Source: Balanoglossus misakiensis (lineage: Eukaryota; Hemichordata). From it: 64,000 nt of DNA. Shown here piece after piece: positions 23,398-34,953 of this stretch (positions within the stretch are counted from its first letter, which is position 1; each line of letters opens with the position of its first letter). The stretch is taken from the NCBI GenBank assembly GCA_040954595.2, contig CM082591.2:11160001-11224000 (forward strand). Reading direction: 5' to 3'. The position numbers were made by a program, and so were the translations under genes. Under the pieces are notes generated by a model that was not told the origin of the DNA, did no database searches, and saw nothing but the letters and a program-made list of their open reading frames with translations.

Positions 23398-26300
23398 TCC
23401 CGTAGGATTTTTGTGCTAAAATTGATTTTTTTGCTGTTTTGGCTTCTATGGGGACCCAACTACCCGAAAATGATGGGGTGCAATTTTAAGGGCCCCTCCA
23501 TCATATTTTTCTGGGGGGGGGGGTACTTCCGTTTCATGGTATGATGTGTATTCCCGTAGGATTTTTGTGCTAAAATTGATTTTCTTTGCTGTTTGGCTTC
23601 AATGGGGACCCAACTACCTAAAAATCATGGGGTGCAATTTTTAGGGCCCCTCCATCAATTTTTTTTCGGGGGGTCTCTTCTGTGTTGGTCACTCAAGGAT
23701 ATTTCTTCACCTATTTACTCTATCATCATGGGAATTTGGGCTACAATTAATTTGTTTTTGTTGTTTTTGCTTTGGAGGGGACCCACCTGGCCAAAAATAA
23801 TCGGGTGCAAATTATAGGGCCCCTCCATCATTTTTTATTGGGGGGGGGACACTTTCATTTTGGCCACTCCGAAGTTGTTTGTCGGCCTATTTACTCCCTT
23901 CTCATAGAATATTTTGCTAAAAATATTATTTTTCTTTGATGTTTTGGTTTCAATGGGGCTCCACCAGAACTAAAATGATGGGGTTCAAATTTTTGGAACC
24001 TTCCATCATGTCTTTGGGGGGGGGGGTAATCATTTCTGTTTTGGCTACCCTGAAGGTACTTGTTCACCTATTTACTATAAGGTTAGTATTGTCGTGGTAT
24101 TTCTTGCAATTTGGTTTGCTCTTTTGGCTTGAATGCAGACTGACTGCCGAAAAGTGATGGTGTGCTAAATGTTGGACCCCTTTACCACATATTTTTGGGG
24201 AGGGGGGGGGGGTTCTATATTTGTTTTCGCCAACCCGTTGTAACAGTTGTTTTTTAATCTTAGATTTTTTCGTTTATTCTAAATTTAGTATACTAAGGTA
24301 ATTTAAAACCCCTTTTAATGTAATAAAGTACATAAGGAAGTACCACGGAAGGTGCAATAAACAACCCAAGAAGCATAACGATTCTTTTCTGATATCTTGG
24401 TATTCTCAATCATCATTTTCACAAAAACCAGTTATGTTTGATCTACTCATCGTCAGTGTCGTTATTTTCAAGAACATTTTCCCTTAATTGGTTTTCAGTC
24501 TCCACCATAGCATTTACAGAGGGGAGTACATGGTAAATCATTCTTTGAGCAACTGCAACGTCCCCTACAACCTGCTTTGCAGCCACATTTGATAAGCTCT
24601 AGTACTGCCTTTGGTGCAGGGAGAGCAAGACATTTTACTGGATAAAACACGCCATTCTCCGATTTCCACCCATTCTTTTCGATTGGTGGAAGTTCAGGAC
24701 AATTTGTTGCGTATGATTTATCCCTCATTGTGATGAAGGGGTGGCACCCTTTTCACAGATCACGCAAATCTTGTTTTTATCTGACATATTAATTCTGTAG
24801 TTTATTGCAAAATGTCCAAATAGCTATCGATCTGGAACGTAAAACGCGGCTTACGGTGCTAAGAAAATAGCCAATATGTATTTAGTAATAAAACTGAGAA
24901 GTAGTTCACAGATTTTCAGTAGTATTGAGCTACAAAATGAGCCAAATTTGATATTGTTAATGTTTACCAAAACAAGTTTTAGAAGTAAGACATAATTCAA
25001 GGGCTTTTTACAGCACTATTACGCTATCGGCATGAAAATTTTGAAAATACTACTTTTAAATAGACAATACTTCAACTGATATGTACTTCACAGGCTTTAT
25101 TTACGACAGTATTTAACTTTGAAATGAGTTCAACTGAATATCGTTTTGATACCCCAAGAAAAAAGTGTTGAACTAAAACATACTTGAGAGTTTTTGCACA
25201 GACTGATATCGGTGAGACTTTTAGTACAATGGTAAATATCTCAGACATTGATTGTGCTACGAAAGAATAAAACACTTTTAACGAAAAAGTTCACATCTAC
25301 ACAGACTTTCACTAATTGCCCTGGGAAAGAGAAAAAAGAGTAACCCTAATATATTATACTATTTGGTATAGCCTAGTATACTATACTTTTGTAAACCATA
25401 GAAAACATAAGTGTGGTGATGAGTTGGGTGGCGGTCCAAGGTGAGGGGAGAAGTCCAAACCAGAGAGATATTTGTGGTTGATTTGTTAGTGTCATAATGC
25501 AACTAAGTATATATTTATAAAACTAAGATAGCGCTGTAGTATATGTGACAACTGATATGTTTACCCCATAAACCGTCTAATATTTGTGATTCCCAAAATG
25601 TGGAGAGGCCCAAAAATTTGACCTCCCTCATTTTTGAGCAGTTAGGTCCCCATAGAAGTTAAAAAAAGGAAATTGGAAGAAATCCTTTACAAATACACAT
25701 GTCACACTATGAAGGTTAGATCAATGAACAAATATCTCCGCGGCTGCTAAAACTAAAGTGACCCCCCCCCACCCTGCAAGAAAATGTGATGGAGGGGTCC
25801 AACAAATTGATTTCCATCATTTTGGGGATGTTTATTCATCATTCAAACCAAAACAGCAAATAAAACAAATAACTATTAGCAAAAACTCCTACGAGAATAC
25901 ACGAAATAGGTGAACAAATACCGTTAAGATTGTTGAAATGGAAGTACCCCCCCCCCACAAATGTAATAGAGGGGCCCTAAAATTTGCATGTGATCTTTTG
26001 CGACCAGGTGGGTCCCCATTTAAGTCAAAACAGCAAAAAAAATTCTTTAGCAGAATATTCTACGAAAATGGAGTAGATAGGTGAATAAATATCTTCGGGG
26101 AGGCCAAAACAGGAGTGACCCCCCCCCCCCCGAAAAAATATGTTGGAGGGGCCCTAAAAATTTCACCCCATCATTTTCGGATAGTTGGGTCCCCATTGAA
26201 GCCACAACAGCAAAAAATTCAATTTTAGCACAAAAATCCTACGGGAATACACATCATACCACAAAACGGAAGTACCCCCCCCCCAGAAAAATATGATGTA

Positions 26301-26920
26301 GGGGCCCTTAAAATTGCACCCCTTCATTTTCGGGTAGTTGGGTCCCCATAGAAGCCAAAACAGCAAAAAAACAATTTTAGCACAAAAATCCTACGGGAGC
26401 TGTTTTTCTTGACATACCATACCGCACTAGAACAAACAACTTCGGAGTGGCCAAAATGAAAGTGCCCCCCCCCCCCCAATAAAAAATGATGGAGGGGCCC
26501 TATAATTTGCACCCGATTATTTTTGGCCAGGTGGGTCCCCTCCAAAGCAAAAACAACAAAAACAAATTAATTGTAGCCCAAATTCCCATGATGATAGAGT
26601 AAAAAGGTGAAGAAATATCCTCGAGTGACCAACACAGAAGAGACCCCCCGAAAAAAAATTGATGGAGGGGCCCTAAAAATTGCACCCCATGATTTTTAGG
26701 TAGTTGGGTCCCCATTGAAGCCAAACAGCAAAAAAAATCAATTTTAGCACAAAAATCCTACGGGAATACACATCATACCACGAAACGGAAGTACCCCCCC
26801 CCCCCAGAAAAATATGATGGAGGGGCCCTTAAAATTGCATCCCATCATTTTCGGGTAGTTGGGTCCCCATAGAAGCCAAAACAGCAAAAAAATCAATTTT
26901 AGCACAAAAATCCTACGGGA
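23398..26920. mobile_element. Foldback-like element: inverted tandem arrays around a CXC-gene remnant
   Basis: The left arm (about 23398-24240) contains about five tandem units of 150-180 bp. The right arm (about 25560-26920) contains about eight in reverse orientation. Each unit carries recurrent words: CGTAGGATTTTTGTGC, TGGGGACCCAACTACC, GGGCCCCTCCATCA, then a run of 8-13 G (C on the right). The outermost 500 bp of the two arms are almost identical when reversed: frames at 23593-23817 and 26500-26724 encode near-identical peptides. The layout resembles foldback elements, whose terminal repeats are built of short direct repeats. No target duplication could be established. The word run TCAAGAAAAACAGCT just left of the element is also mirrored inside the right arm (near 26400), so the arms have rearranged. 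Confidence 0.7.
24495..24787 (-). pseudogene. CXC-domain transposon protein remnant (internally deleted)
   Basis: Read on the minus strand, an N-terminal scrap MSDKNKICVICEKG (from 24787) runs into a stop. In another frame it is followed by a clear C-terminal module: NCPELPPIEKNGWKSENGVF, a proline linker, then ELIKCGCKAGCRGRCSCSKN and LPCTPLCKCYGGD, ending at TGA 24495. The C-x-C, C-x3-C-x3-C-x-C and C-x3-C-x-C spacing is that of tesmin/TSO1-like CXC zinc-binding domains. I recall these at the C-terminus of unnamed transposon-like proteins of invertebrates. The start-like N-terminus joined to the end of a protein, with the middle absent, looks like an internal deletion of an autonomous parent. 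Confidence 0.6.
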
Positions 26921-28200
26921 ATACATCTTTAAGCTTAGTCAAGGCTGAGAACAGAGGTTGAAATGCCTACATTTGCAATACATGTATTCTAAAAGCGTGT
27001 GAGATTTTGGTGCGTTTCGTCGTGTAGACAATAACAAACATGTTGCAATGGCTGATATTTTAGGCTCGTATCAGAGGCACATACTTTGCTGTACACAGGA
27101 TCTGCGCGATATGCAACTAGATCAATGCTGTATATGTGAATACGTTATCGTTCATTGAAATTTAGCCGTAGAGTTGAAGCATAATTACCTACTCTGCTGA
27201 ATACAAAACATGATAAGCTCGAATTTAAAGGCGGAACGCTCGGTAGGGCCCTACCGAGCAAAAATCAATAAAATGTGGGCGTGGCTAACGCTCTGACGCC
27301 ACTATATATTGTTACAACAATTGACCTCAAATGGGCATCCCGCGCCCGCCAAAAGCAAACACATTTCTATACCCACGCGATCCAGCTAGTTCTTACGTAC
27401 CCGCGGAACGCGTTGTCAGCTGAATCTATCATGTCGACACGAATTATCCAGATAGCGGTCACTGAAGAGCAGGAGAAAGCACTGGCAATTTTCTCTGCCG
27501 AGCTTTTGGTCATCGACCGGCGGGGGCACATAAGTTCACCTGCTGCGACCGCGGGGGTTATTACCGTGCGTGGTATCGGCTACCGGCGAGTTTGATGCGG
27601 GGGACACTGCCGGTCTATCGGATGCAGCAGCCGTCGAAGTAAACACCGTGTCCATGAGCACATCGGCTTCCGGAGATTCAGTCAACTCCTGTGAATTTTG
27701 TTTTTGTTCGCAATGTGTTACCACACATAGGCAGTCTTGGCTAGTCCGTGGTCTCTACCCGAATTTACCCGGTGTTTCTTACGTTGGGCATAAATGGCAC
27801 TGATGAGGCTTTCCCCTCTTCACTTTGTACGGTTGGTACACAAACGGTCCTTTTCAGGACCAACACAATTTCCAAGAAGAGAACTACCGATTTTATGGAT
27901 GTGTGCATGTTCATGTGTGATAAATTTGGTATGATCATATCCCCATTTTCAGGTCACGCACACTTTGCAATCAACGCCAAAATGTATCAATGGTGCCCAA
28001 TTTTGATTTGCATAATATGTCAATCACGCAGATTCAAACTGAACATCGTACCGATATACCCGTCATATCTCGGGGACAAAATGATTTCATCTTCGGTTTT
28101 CGAAAGTATTTTCAAATTGTATTGCACCCGAAACCGCGGATGTCGTGCTAAATAAACTCATGCACTCCTTTCTGAATTTAGAGACAAAAAAAATCATCGG
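26921..28200. other. Unrecognised region with a 22-bp palindrome and ORF fragments
   Basis: At 27238-27259 the half-site GCTCGGTAGGG is followed directly by its complement. After it, GC content rises and plus-strand frames at 27275-27595, 27570-27803 and 27748-28155 overlap in different phases. The middle frame contains a cysteine patch (CEFCFCSQC) and the words GLYPNLPGVSYVGHKWH, but no family could be named. It may be a frame-damaged gene or transposon fragment. Confidence 0.35.
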
Positions 28201-29390
28201 TAGACCTAAATTTACTCTCTTTTATGGACAACGTCCGTTCTGTTGTTAGTGAGTTTGAATCTCCCACCATTATGAGAAGCAGGGGTTTCACTAAAATTTG
28301 AAGTAGAGGGCCATATTGGCAAAGTAGGGGGCCAATTATGCGGGGCCGGGGACATGTTGACCTTTGACCCCCCCCCCAATCATGTTGACCTTTGACCCCC
28401 CCCCCCCATTCTACACACAAACACATACACACAAACTCATATGATTTCACTTCAGACACCTTTTATTACAGCACTAGTCAATCAAATCCAAAGTCACTAT
28501 CAGGGTCTGAATCCTCTGATGGTAAATCCAAAACACATGCACTTGTTATTCTAGTTTAACAAATCATTTAAAGGCTTTTGACTGTGATAGTACACATTTC
28601 AATGGCCTCCCCATGAAGACCTAGTAAAACAAATTTTCCCAAATCATTTAGCATATTTGGCTAAAATGTAAGTGATCTCCGCTCCCCCCCCCCCCCCTCG
28701 GCCGTAAAAACTGAACGGTCCCTAAAGCAATGATTTCTGTCCTGATAAAATCGACAAATTACTGATGGAAAAAACTGTTCTGCTGCTGAAAAAAACACAA
28801 AAAACGCCTGCCTTTTTTTATTCTTTTTGACATCACTAATTGCCCTGAACATCGATCTCACGGGTGTCTGCCGCGGCCGTCTGTAGACGCGCGGACACAT
28901 GGCATGACCTCTAACAAAAGTTGCTACATCTTTTGTCAAGTTTTAGATATTTTGTTGCGACCGGAACGCTGAGATGCGTTAGTTGTTGCAATTTGTGCGT
29001 TACTACGTCAATGATACTATTTATAGGACGCCTGTCTAAAGATAACTGGTGCGCCGAGTGAAATGGGCAACGCGTACTGTTTCACGATCCGGTGAAATGC
29101 GATCGTGACTCGCGATTTTCCAGGAGTTTCAAGGAGAAATTTTGAATTTCTAGGAGATTTCAGGAGTTTCCAGGAGGGGTTTCAAATTCCAGGAGTTTCC
29201 AGGAGCGTACGAACCCTTATTTATGAGCGTGAAAGAGTATACAAATAAAAATAACCCTAATGGGTTAAGGAAAAGTAGACGGCCAGTTCAGTGCAAGTAC
29301 CCGGCCAATTGGCCGGTGGCCGGCGCTTAGCGAAAACCCTGAGAAGTCTCGCAAAATCTCGCCCTTTTATACGGGAGTTGGGGGTTTAAG
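28201..29390. other. Low-complexity spacer
   Basis: No gene supported. C-runs at 28371-28407 within a twice-repeated TGTTGACCTTTGACC context, another at 28684-28697, and a minisatellite of CCAGGAGTTTC words at about 29120-29205. A minus frame at 28661-28939 has no recognised domain. Confidence 0.55.
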
Positions 29391-29394
29391 CTGT

Positions 29395-30745
29395 AATTAA
29401 AGCTGCAAGCAGAATTGAAGGGGCCCAAGCATAGAGATAATAACCATTAGACTCCATTCAGGGTTGTACCATTCAAATGCGTAGGCTGTATTTGCTCTGG
29501 ATGTGGAGATATGGGAAAGTAGGCAACCACCCGAAATGGACTATTAAACATTCACAAAGGTACTGCACCAGCTCCCATAGGCCTGCACCACTGTGCAAAG
29601 TTTGAGATTTGTAGGTTCAGCCGTTTTCAAGATCCTATTGGGCAAAAAAACTACACAAGAAAAAGAAGAGGATGATTAAAGCTGCAAGCAGCATTGTCGG
29701 GGTCCAAGCGCTGATCCGGTATTATATATGCATGTAGTATGGATGAGAAGAAACAGAATGCTCTATCGGGTGTTTTATCTCATGACATAACAAGGACGTA
29801 TGTATTTTTGCTGCTGAAACAGAGTAAAGTAGGTCAAAGGTCACCTGAGGTCACCCAAAATTGGGCAAGAAATTTTAACCCCATTCTGGTCCATGTTCAA
29901 CAAAAATCAAACCTCTAGCCCTATTGGTTAGTCTGGAATTAGGTATGCACATAATTAATGAGATAAGCAGGTGTCACAGGTGACCCCCAATTTTGTCTTT
30001 TCAATTTTAGCCACAACCCTCCAAACGCCAAGTCTGTACCTGCTGTGGATGCCGAGATATAGGAAAGTAGGTCAAAGGTCGCCTGAGGTCACCCAAAATT
30101 TGGGCAAAAATTTTTGATCCCATACTGGTCCATGTCCCACAAGAACAAAACCTCTAGCCTAATAGTTAGCCCGGAATTAGGTATGCACATAATTAATGAG
30201 TTAAGCAGGTGTTACAGGTGAGCCCAAAATTTTGTCTTTTATTTTGGTCCCATTCAGCTCACGGGCCACTAGACTGTCACTGTACAGGACAATTGCACAG
30301 ACGTGGACATAGCGTCATAGCTTAACTATAGAAAGTATAGGCCTATGGCTGGCTCCACAAATATGACAAATAATATTTAATAATCTTCTTCTCAAAATAG
30401 ACTTGGCCCACGGCCTTGACATTTGGCATGTAGGACACTGACCACATGGTCCGTAAAATAATTGCTAAAAGAATTTTGATATCTTCATTCATATGCAAAT
30501 TAGGCCCATTTGAAAACTTTGCCCATATATGGTCATCAGGTCACATGACTTATTAAACATTCACGAGGGTACTGCACCAGCTCTCATAGGCCTGCATCAC
30601 TGTGCCAAGTTTGAGATTTGTAGGTTCAGCCGTTTTCAAGATCCTATTGGGCAAAAAAACTACACAAGAAAAAGAAGAGGATGAAAAAAGCCAGTAATAC
30701 CAATAGGGCCCAAACCTGCTTGGCTTGTGCCCTAAAAACTCCAGC
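29395..30745. repeat. Composite interspersed repeat with GCTGCAAGCAG ends and internal duplication
   Basis: TTAAAGCTGCAAGCAG occurs at 29397 and 29676, each followed by a GGGGYCCAAGC word. A block ending in ATCCTATTGGGCAAAAAAAC and ACAAGAAAAAGAAGAGGATG occurs at about 29545-29676 and again at about 30552-30684. Between them a unit of about 237 bp (AAAGTAGGTCAAAGGTC to AATTAATGAGTTAAGCAGGTG) is present twice, at about 29826-30002 and 30063-30240. No coding region is seen. Confidence 0.65.
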
Positions 30746-30943
30746 AATAACAGAATTATATGATACGGTACAAGTACCGGAGGCTTGATGGGGGGCCCTC
30801 TAAAGACAGAAGCTATTAAGATACGGTCAGATTGATAATCTACGCTGAATTCTACTAATGAATGATTGTCCCCTATCGTCATGTAAACAGTCTGATTTGT
30901 GCGGAACCATCACCAGATACAATATGCAGCACGATAAACATGT

Positions 30944-32254
30944 ATGGCGGCCCATGGCTGCCTCTGGTAAAATGCATAAATATATCTATAGTTTGTGTGT
31001 TTTTGTTTGTGTTTTTGTTTGTTTGTGTGTTTTTGTTTGAAAAAAAAATGAAAAGAAATTAAAATCTAAACAAAATATAAATATAAATAAAATAAAAACG
31101 ATATTAAAAACAAAATTGAATAAAAAAAAATTGAAAAGAAAAGAAAACAATAAAATGAAAAGAAAATGAAAAGAAATTAAAAACAAAACAAAATAAAAAT
31201 ATAAATAAAAATAAAATAAAAGCGAAATTAAAAAAAAAATGAATAAAAAAAATTGAAAAGAAAAGAAAAGAAAATGAAATGAAAATAAATAAAAAAAAGT
31301 AAAAAAATAAATAAAATAAAAACGAAATTAAAAACAAAATTGAATTTAAAAAAATGAAAAGAAAAGAAAACAAAATAAAATGAAAAGAAAATGAAAAGAA
31401 AAGAAAACAAAATAAAATGAAAAGAAAATGAAAAGAAAAAAAAAATTTAAAAGTGAAATGAAATGAAATGAAAATTTTTTCACCCATGGACTACAGCTGC
31501 CATAGTCCATGGACAAAGGCTGCCGTTAGCCTACAGCTGCCACAGTATACAACAATGCATTTCGGTTTTCTTGGAAACAACATGGCGGCCTTCCGAACAA
31601 ATGCGTGGATGGAGGACCTCACATGAACAAGGTTGGGCCGGCCGGGGGCTGTCATCATCGCCTGTCTCGTAAACTAGCCGAGCTTAGGAAATGCTGGATG
31701 ATGTAACTGCAAAATTTGAGAACATATTGAGGTAGGTGCAGTGGCATAAAATGTTGAGTTTTCGAGTACATCACTCATCATATATTTTTAAAGAAGGTCC
31801 TTTCATTTGCACTTTACATCATAAAATAACGATGATTTTTGGAACATGGCGGATTGCAGCAGTGTTTTCCTGTCATCTGTATCATGTGTATATGCATCGT
31901 AAAATAGTGATATTAAATATTACTTCGCAGATCACGGATCATATACAAGGACTACGGCGTGGACAATGTTTAAGGAGGCAATGAAGGAGAAGAGAGCCGG
32001 GACAAGGAAGGCGAGAAAAGATCGCGGAGACGTACTTGGTTAGTTATATGCGTTGTGTGTGAATACTTTCATCCAATCACCGTGACGCGCCATGGCAGTC
32101 ACACGGGACATAACACGATCAGAACCTGGCAATCGTCCGACCCACACTACTCAAAACCAGTGGCGAGGTGGTTTCTTCTATTTTTACATGTAACTCTATG
32201 GGGAAATTAGCACAAATGTACCCAACCACGCCATTTCTAGTCTGCTCATTACAT
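30944..32254 (+). repeat. Left TIR (1.3 kb) of the alpha-kinase-bearing element
   Basis: Inverse counterpart of 34954-36288. The inner border is at CTAGTCTGCTCATTACAT. Contains an A/G-rich tract at about 31040-31480 and a candidate exon at 31966-32038. Confidence 0.9.
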
Positions 32255-32612
32255 TCTTACACAGAATGTTTATTTAAAAAGGGCCATGTCCTATCCTGGA
32301 ACCTAAGTTGATGTACCTGTATACAGTGCTCATCAAATGAGAAAACTGGAGTGAGGGTCATCTGGTGGACTAAAACTTGTCTGAATATTTGTTCTTGTAT
32401 TTGAATTTTTCACAGGTTGGGAAGTCAGTGATGATGAATTGCAAGAGGTGGCCATTCAAGCTGGTATTCTTGACATTGGAATAGACTTCCTTGAACCAGA
32501 CTTCCGTAGAGAATGTGAACGTTTAATACCATTTCCAAGAGTTGTCAAGCCGTGTGAATGTAGTGATGCTTTCCACTATCTGAAGGATAATTATAGCACA
32601 CACCCACGCTGA
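31966..32612 (+). CDS. Two-exon gene fragment reading from TIR into the element core
   Basis: A candidate 89-residue product: 31966-32038 (ATG, within the left TIR) spliced by GTTAGT/CAG to 32416-32612 (TGA). The phase-1 join is in frame. Exon 1 is strongly basic (KEAMKEKRAGTRKARKDRG). Exon 2 begins GWEVSDDELQEVAIQAGIL and includes CECSDAFHYLKDNYSTHPR. I do not recognise the domain. Because exon 1 lies in the TIR, a mirror copy exists at about 35170-35240 on the minus strand. It could be the 5' part of the gene that supplied the downstream alpha-kinase exon. Confidence 0.45.
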
Positions 32613-32725
32613 AAATGTCTGCAAAAATGTCAAACATGCTGTGACAGAACGCAAAAAGTGTTTTGAAAACATGGTTCGCAATCTCATTATGATCACTTCA
32701 GTCCAGTTTGACTAACTGCTCTGAA

Positions 32726-33393
32726 TGCTTTACGAAGCCCACCAGAAGCAATGGTTTTTTGTCTTTACATGTTATTTTATATCAAATGAAAATAGACTGA
32801 TCATTTTTGAAGATTTTTCATTGATGACTTTGCCTAGCAGTAAGTGATAGAAGTGGTTACATTACTTGCATTTCATTTGTCTTAAGTTGTAAATTTATTT
32901 TCTCAGTTTTTATTGAAATAAAATTCATGAAAAGAATTAAGAGGGTATACTCTGAATCAAAGATGTTTCTGAAATGTACCTGAAAATTGCTGTTGGAAAC
33001 TTTCAGTGCCAGGTAGAAAAATTCAACTTTTACCATCAATCATCATCCTTTTTTTATAATGCTTTACGAAGCCCACCAGAAGCAATGGTTTTTTGTCTTT
33101 ACATGTTATTTTATATCAAATGAAAATAGACTGATCATTTTTGAAGATTTTTCATTGATGACTTTGCCTAGCAGTAAGTGATAGAAGTGGTTACATTACT
33201 TGCATTTCATTTGTCTTAAGTTGTAAATTTATTTTCTCAGTTTTTATTGAAATAAAATTCATGAAAAGAATTAAGAGGGTATACTCTGAATCAAAGATGT
33301 TTCTGAAATGTACCTGAAAATTGCTGTTGGAAACTTTCAGTGCCAGGTAGAAAAATTCAACTTTTACCATCAATCATCATCCTTTTTTTATCT
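32726..33393. repeat. 334-bp direct tandem duplication
   Basis: Units 32726-33059 and 33060-33393 are virtually identical, beginning TGCTTTACGAAGCCCACCAG. A partial, diverged third copy of the start lies at 34142-34190. The identical short frames inside are products of the duplication and are not called as genes. Confidence 0.9.
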
Positions 33394-34257
33394 TGTGTCA
33401 ATATGATATGCATAGTAAACCCACAAGACTGTGTACATACAATAGACTACTTTCATGACCCCTACATGACCTTCACATCCTGCCAATTTGAGTGTAACTC
33501 TGGAAGTGAATGATACTGTTGAATTTGTGGTCTACCCCACGCTAGAACAAAAATATAAATTTTGTCTGCTATAAATGGATGAATCTCGTATAATGTAGAA
33601 TGGTGCATGATGTCATACCAACAAATTACCAGGATGTAAGGTCACTCTGGGGTCATCGATGTGGCCTATTAGCTATGCTTATGTATTTTTAAAACAACAG
33701 CACTTAATTTGATGAACTGTGGGTACAGATTTCACACAAAACTGAGTAATTTAGCAAAGTCATGCATAACTAATTGATCATTTGCATATTTTTTAAAATT
33801 TATCAAAACACAGTCTATTCACTTCATGGATCTGGTGGTTGATTCTCCATGATGATTATATCAACATACATATGGCTATACTCACAGGTCACATGTCAAT
33901 AAAACAACAGCATATAGGAAGATTTTGGTGCTCTGGTTCAAACACACATTTTATTACAAACAAGGAACTTGCAAAAGTTACCAAAATACAGTTTAGTTTA
34001 GTAAACAAGCATCTGAATGGTTCCTGCACAACTCAAAACTTTTATAATATCAAATTACTAATGCAGCAATGATGTGCATCAGTAAGATATTTTTTCACCA
34101 CCCAATCAGAAGTAGCAAATTTAGGAGTTTGACTGACTGACTGCTCTGAATGCTTCACGAAACCCACCAGAACCAAATGGTTCTTTGTCTATAGTAAACT
34201 CCACAAATTACTAATGCAGCAATGATGTGCAAACACCAACGAAGGTAAAATGCTTTG

Positions 34258-34580
34258 TCAACAATAGAGGCCACTAACCAGACTACTGAAGAGCATACCA
34301 AAAAAGTTGTACAGATGCACTCCTTAGCCAAAAATTTTGCCGAACGACTTGAACATCATCTCAAAAAGAAAAATGTTTTGCATCAGTATGGTGAAACACT
34401 TAAGTACAATGACATTTTCCTAGGGAAAATGCAAACAGCAGAATTTGTAACTGTTGAAGAGTATATCAGTGGTGACTTTGTCAAATACACCAACAATGAT
34501 GGTTCAATTGGTAAATCAAATTCTGATTTACGCAATAAAGCTGAGAGCCTTGCACACTTGAAACTCTCTTGGACCAATCC
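34258..34580 (+). pseudogene. Alpha-kinase domain fragment captured in the element
   Basis: An open exon-like stretch. Its product contains VQMHSLAKNFAERLE, then LKYNDIFLGK and VEEYISGDFVKYTNNDG, followed by KAESLAHLKL. The E-x-Y-I-x-G-x-F-V-K-Y-x-x-N block and the preceding fatty-Asn helix are signatures of the atypical alpha-kinase family (eEF2 kinase, von Willebrand-type alpha-kinases). The exon ends at a good donor (GTGAGT at 34581). No following exon with the C-terminal lobe or its zinc-binding residues was found before the right TIR at 34954. The acceptor is uncertain: a weak AATAG near 34265 is one option and the frame is closed just upstream of 34249. So the domain is cut, and an active kinase is unlikely from this copy. 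Confidence 0.7.
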
Positions 34581-34953
34581 GTGAGTACTTCTGGGCTTTT
34601 CCTGTCACTTCTGTTGACAGCCTCTGGACAACAATTTGTTCACCTAAAATGACAGAAATGAATGATATAGCATTGTCAACATTATTGCACAATTGTTAGA
34701 AAATTGTGAGAAGCTATATGGCTATATATAGCTTATCCCAGCAACTTACAAACATAACCACAAAACAGAATCTCTTTAGGAAGACTTATTTTTTTCTTCA
34801 CAGTCAAATATTGTGCAAAACACTAACAACATACATGTCAGCCCACTCTTGAAGTTAGCCTTTTAAATTTGAAAATGATCCACTACATTTTAAATTACAC
34901 TACATTCCTGCTTTTACAGGCTCTGGCTACACTGTGATTGGTCACAAGTTTTC

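Noticed and set aside
23593-23817. 74-residue frame repeated almost identically at 26500-26724
   Set aside because: It lies inside the inverted G-run arrays; the matching peptides reflect DNA duplication, not coding.
28661-28939. 92-codon minus-strand frame rich in Arg and Phe
   Set aside because: No domain, includes a C-run-derived Gly string, no splice or promoter context.
30986-31487. Phe/Leu/Ile-rich minus-strand frames that look like membrane proteins
   Set aside because: Low-complexity homopurine tract in a TIR; the mirror tract at 35720-36246 gives the same artefact on the other strand.
32857-33039. 60-residue frame duplicated at 33191-33373
   Set aside because: Consequence of the 334-bp tandem duplication; no domain.
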